From positions 1 to 34,660 of the IMG/VR virus record IMGVR_UViG_3300020470_000088: a stretch of 34,660 nt of DNA. One strand, written 5' to 3'. The position numbers and the translations under genes are program-made. Below the pieces are notes generated by a model that saw nothing but the letters and a program-made list of their open reading frames with translations, was not told the DNA's origin and ran no database searches. Origin of the DNA: a virus. Within the stretch, counting starts at the first letter, position 1. Every line of letters begins with the position of its first letter. Shown one piece after another: positions 32,871-34,660 of the stretch.

Positions 32871-33130
32871 ACAAACCTCTCCCATTCCACCCTATCCCAG
32901 TCAGGATTACACCATCCCTTGTCCCAATACTGGAGTTCGTAACTTACTGTTGCACAAGACTTTCTCCATAATCGAGAGAAAGGATGGAGCTTTGAAAAAG
33001 TCACTTGGTCTCTATGAAAATAATACTTACCATCTACGTAGGTTCCCTTTTCACCTTTCATTACTACGTATTTGTGTTCTTTCATCCAGTCATCGAATGT
33101 TTTCCATTCTTTTGAATCTAAGTTACTCAT
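32867..33130 (-). CDS. small hypothetical protein, 87 aa
   Basis: GGAGAG lies before the ATG at 33130, where the start MSNLDSKEWKTFDDWMKEHK overlaps the upstream gene's end by eight bases. The product is rich in Trp, Tyr and Lys (KWCNPDW-type and EWERFV end) and looks like a compact alpha/beta domain. No family is recognised. Its own stop overlaps the next start by ATGA. It belongs to a set of overlapping small early genes whose starts are MSN. Confidence 0.65.
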   Translation of the reverse strand: MSNLDSKEWKTFDDWMKEHKYVVMKGEKGTYVDGKYYFHRDQVTFSKLHPFSRLWRKSCATVSYELQYWDKGWCNPDWDRVEWERFV

Positions 33131-33467
33131 AGTTCTCTCCATTTATATCGAAGTTACCAGCCTCAGAAGCTTCCACTGTTTCTTCGTATGCGATATTTAC
33201 AGAACTCCTCATAACTTCGTGGAAGTCTATCATATCGTCATCGGGGTCTGTCCAACGTTCTTCTATGTCAAAGTACACCTCAGACGAACCCATAATCAAC
33301 GAACCAGTCGAGCCTTGTTCAGCACATATTCTGTCGAAATGATAGGTTATTTGTTTGTGATAGAAATACTCAGCTTCTTCAAAGTCAAATCTAGAGGGGT
33401 CTAGTTCCCAATTTAGTCTGTGAGAATCCCGACCAAAATATGCAGATTGTGTAGATGTTGTAGTCAT
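33123..33467 (-). CDS. hypothetical protein, 114 aa
   Basis: The start at 33467 follows AAGGAGAG; the longer in-frame start at 33497 would include that site. The protein begins MTTTSTQSAYFGRDSHRLNW and has an acidic composition with many Glu, Asp and Tyr (DFEEAEYFYHKQITYHFDRI). Its last residues (NGENYE) are encoded by the ribosome-binding site and start region of the next gene. No family is recognised. It is part of the small early gene block. Confidence 0.65.
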   Translation of the reverse strand: MTTTSTQSAYFGRDSHRLNWELDPSRFDFEEAEYFYHKQITYHFDRICAEQGSTGSLIMGSSEVYFDIEERWTDPDDDMIDFHEVMRSSVNIAYEETVEASEAGNFDINGENYE

Positions 33468-33477
33468 TGTTCTCTCC

Positions 33478-34095
33478 TTAAAATGGTAAGCAACCAACGT
33501 GTATTGCCCACATTTCGTCGTCTCTCATTGTACCCAGAATGCGATTAAAGACGTCTGTAATTTCCTCTTTGACATCACATTCCTCGTGTGAGGAGTTGAA
33601 TTTAAACTCACGAAACAAATACTCCACAGTTTCCTGAAGCGTTTTGTCGTGACACTTTCGCAGTATGTCGTAAACCTCTCCGTTGAAGTGGATATGTTTT
33701 CTTTCTGCTTTGTACTGCAATGCCCATTCTTCTTTTAAATACTCACAAAAATTATTATTGATTAGAGAGTCTACCAGACTAGCGTAGAGGTCGTCGGGCG
33801 ACTCTTGAGGTATATGTGGTTGTTGGTCTTTGCCGAATTGAACCATTGCGTGGTCTATGACATACCAAGAGCCTATGTCGGCACGTCGAGATTCTAGTAT
33901 CTCCACTACCTCAGGACCGCACATATACCAAGCGGAGTGTGAACCTTTCCAATGTATGACTACTCGTTTGGTTGGGCTGAAGTTGACTTGTCCACCAGCT
34001 TCCCCAAGAGCGTACATGTATTGTTCGTGTTCCTCTTTGCGTTCTTTTATTGTGTCTAAGTATTCTATGAATTGGTTATAGTTTAAGTTACTCAT
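33478..34095 (-). CDS. hypothetical early protein, 205 aa
   Basis: The start at 34095 is preceded by GGAGAAACCA, a good Shine-Dalgarno, and overlaps the previous gene's end by eight bases. The protein opens MSNLNYNQFIEYLDTIKERK with a charged coiled coil, and continues with an alpha/beta region containing HWKGSHSAWYMCGPEVVEIL and an acidic helical end. It is the largest unknown in the early block. The mixture of His, Cys and Trp in one segment may bind a metal, but no motif is clear. It ends ten bases before the next start. Confidence 0.7.
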   Translation of the reverse strand: MSNLNYNQFIEYLDTIKERKEEHEQYMYALGEAGGQVNFSPTKRVVIHWKGSHSAWYMCGPEVVEILESRRADIGSWYVIDHAMVQFGKDQQPHIPQESPDDLYASLVDSLINNNFCEYLKEEWALQYKAERKHIHFNGEVYDILRKCHDKTLQETVEYLFREFKFNSSHEECDVKEEITDVFNRILGTMRDDEMWAIHVGCLPF

Positions 34096-34130
34096 TGGTT
34101 TCTCCAGAATTGTTGTTGTTGTTGTTGTTG
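34088..34130 (-). repeat. duplicated start cassette, copy 1: AAC array plus 21-nt junction
   Basis: A 21-nt sequence (34088-34108) containing the Shine-Dalgarno and ATGAGTAA overlap is identical to 34329-34349. It is preceded on the minus strand by seven AAC triplets (34110-34130). AAC or CA-rich tracts are unstructured and can enhance translation initiation. Confidence 0.85.
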
Positions 34131-34336
34131 TCGTTAAGATATGAGACTGCGATTCGAATGGAACGTATAAGCAAAAGCATTTGTTCTTTTTTCTTTGTTC
34201 CCTCCTCAGAGGTTGGAATCAATACTTGATATATTGCCTCCATCGGTCCGCATTGTTCAAGCAGAGCCTCAAGTTCTTCTTTTGTGTGGTCTTCAATTAA
34301 TTTGAAAACTAGGTCTTTAGTAGTACAATTACTCAT
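34088..34336 (-). CDS. small hypothetical protein ending in an Asn7 run, 82 aa
   Basis: The ATG at 34336 follows GGAGAAACCA; an upstream in-frame ATG at 34414 would make the poly-Gln run of the AAC array coding, so the shorter start is preferred. The product begins MSNCTTKDLVFKLIEDHTKE, is helical and ends DNNNNNNNSGETNE. The last seven residues are the translation of the next gene's Shine-Dalgarno and start. The same tail in another frame ends the upstream gene. No family is recognised. Confidence 0.65.
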   Translation of the reverse strand: MSNCTTKDLVFKLIEDHTKEELEALLEQCGPMEAIYQVLIPTSEEGTKKKEQMLLLIRSIRIAVSYLNDNNNNNNNSGETNE

Positions 34337-34372
34337 TGGTTTCTCCAGAGTTTGTTGTTGTTGTTGTTGTTG
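34329..34372 (-). repeat. duplicated start cassette, copy 2: AAC array plus 21-nt junction
   Basis: A second copy of the 21-nt junction (34329-34349) with seven adjacent AAC triplets (34352-34372). It lies at the overlap of the 78-aa and 82-aa genes, in the same arrangement as copy 1 at the next junction. Confidence 0.85.
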
Positions 34373-34565
34373 TTTCACAGTGTGTTCCATACGGTTGATT
34401 ATCAGCCAATTCATCTAATCGACTTTCAAATTCTTCCATAATTTTGTCCAGGGAAGTACTTCGTTTGTGGTACTCGTCTGGTGAAAGTTGGTTTACATTA
34501 TCGAGAAAGTTGTCGTACAATTCTCGCAGTACTTTTTCGTCTGTAACGAATTCTAAAAATCTCAT
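34329..34565 (-). CDS. small hypothetical protein ending in a Thr7 run, 78 aa
   Basis: The start at 34565 follows GGAGAG and overlaps the upstream stop (TAATG); an in-frame ATG at 34598 lies inside the previous gene. The protein begins MRFLEFVTDEKVLRELYDNF, is predicted mostly helical and coiled-coil, and ends in ETTTTTTTNSGETNE. Thr repeats come from the same AAC array that gives Asn in the next gene, read in another frame. No family is recognised. Confidence 0.65.
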   Translation of the reverse strand: MRFLEFVTDEKVLRELYDNFLDNVNQLSPDEYHKRSTSLDKIMEEFESRLDELADNQPYGTHCETTTTTTTNSGETNE

Positions 34566-34660
34566 TATCTCTCCACTTTTACTTTTGCTCCAGTCCATTC
34601 TACACTGAAGCCTGCGGGCAGTTGTACTGTAGAGTACACTACGGTTTCTGTTCCGTCTGT
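34565..34660 (-). CDS. 3' end of a gene cut by the window edge
   Basis: An open frame enters from the right edge on the minus strand and ends at a TAA (34567-34565) overlapping the next ATG. The visible 31 residues (TDGTETVVYSTVQLPAGFSV and onward, ending KVKVER) look like beta strands. Continuity of the frame, the TAATG overlap and the gene packing support it. Function cannot be judged. Confidence 0.6.
   Translation of the reverse strand, partial: TDGTETVVYSTVQLPAGFSVEWTGAKVKVER

Noticed and set aside
34110-34372. CRISPR-like repeats
   Set aside because: The repeat unit is a trinucleotide array plus a 21-nt gene junction, only two copies occur, and the interval is coding.

Overview
This window is most of a tailed double-stranded DNA bacteriophage genome, or a contig cut from one. 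It carries a head-and-packaging set (large terminase, portal, scaffold, HK97-type capsid, decoration protein). There is no tape measure, tail tube or contractile sheath, which points to a short-tailed podovirus. A connector/tail-tube pair and a run of internal virion proteins ending in a 2301-residue giant fit that reading. The DNA is AT-rich. Start sites mostly use GGAG-type Shine-Dalgarno sequences, and genes overlap by ATGA, TAATG or GTGA. I cannot name the host. No integrase, DNA polymerase or phage RNA polymerase is visible, so the replication core probably lies outside the window.

Layout. (1) 1-1936, plus strand: a GP88-family gene, several very small genes (two hydrophobic peptides) and a 103-aa basic/helical protein just before the packaging genes. 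(2) 1937-3073: over 1.1 kb with only one small minus-strand gene. It holds two 19-bp perfect palindromes, each fused to an extended -10 promoter, and several strong stem-loops. This is the least explained part of the window. (3) 3074-10156: terminase, portal, zinc ribbon, acidic protein, scaffold, a T7-lysozyme-like amidase, capsid and decoration protein. (4) 10229-25541: connector, tail tube and internal virion (ejection) proteins. (5) 25597-28469: decoration/tail-fibre genes, a BhlA-like holin candidate and a 57-aa protein, ending in an intrinsic terminator. (6) 28509-34660, minus strand: an early/DNA-metabolism operon read toward the late genes. It runs from small unknown proteins to replication-initiator-like and loader-like proteins, a SWIM-ERF annealing protein, an orphan cytosine methyltransferase and two HTH regulators.

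How the parts work together. The late strand is one long co-linear block with two local sigma70 boosters. A TTGACA-N17-TACTAT promoter precedes the capsid and decoration genes, and a TTGACA-N17-TAAACT promoter precedes the fibre genes. Each booster module is followed by an intrinsic terminator, so the most abundant virion proteins get extra transcripts. In both boosters the TGA stop of the upstream gene lies inside the -35 box. In the minus operon, consecutive genes overlap so that the ribosome-binding site of one gene is translated as the C-terminal tail of the previous one. Two of these junctions share a duplicated 21-nt sequence next to seven AAC triplets. A third, shorter AAC array precedes an internal start that would release a free ERF protein from the SWIM-ERF fusion.
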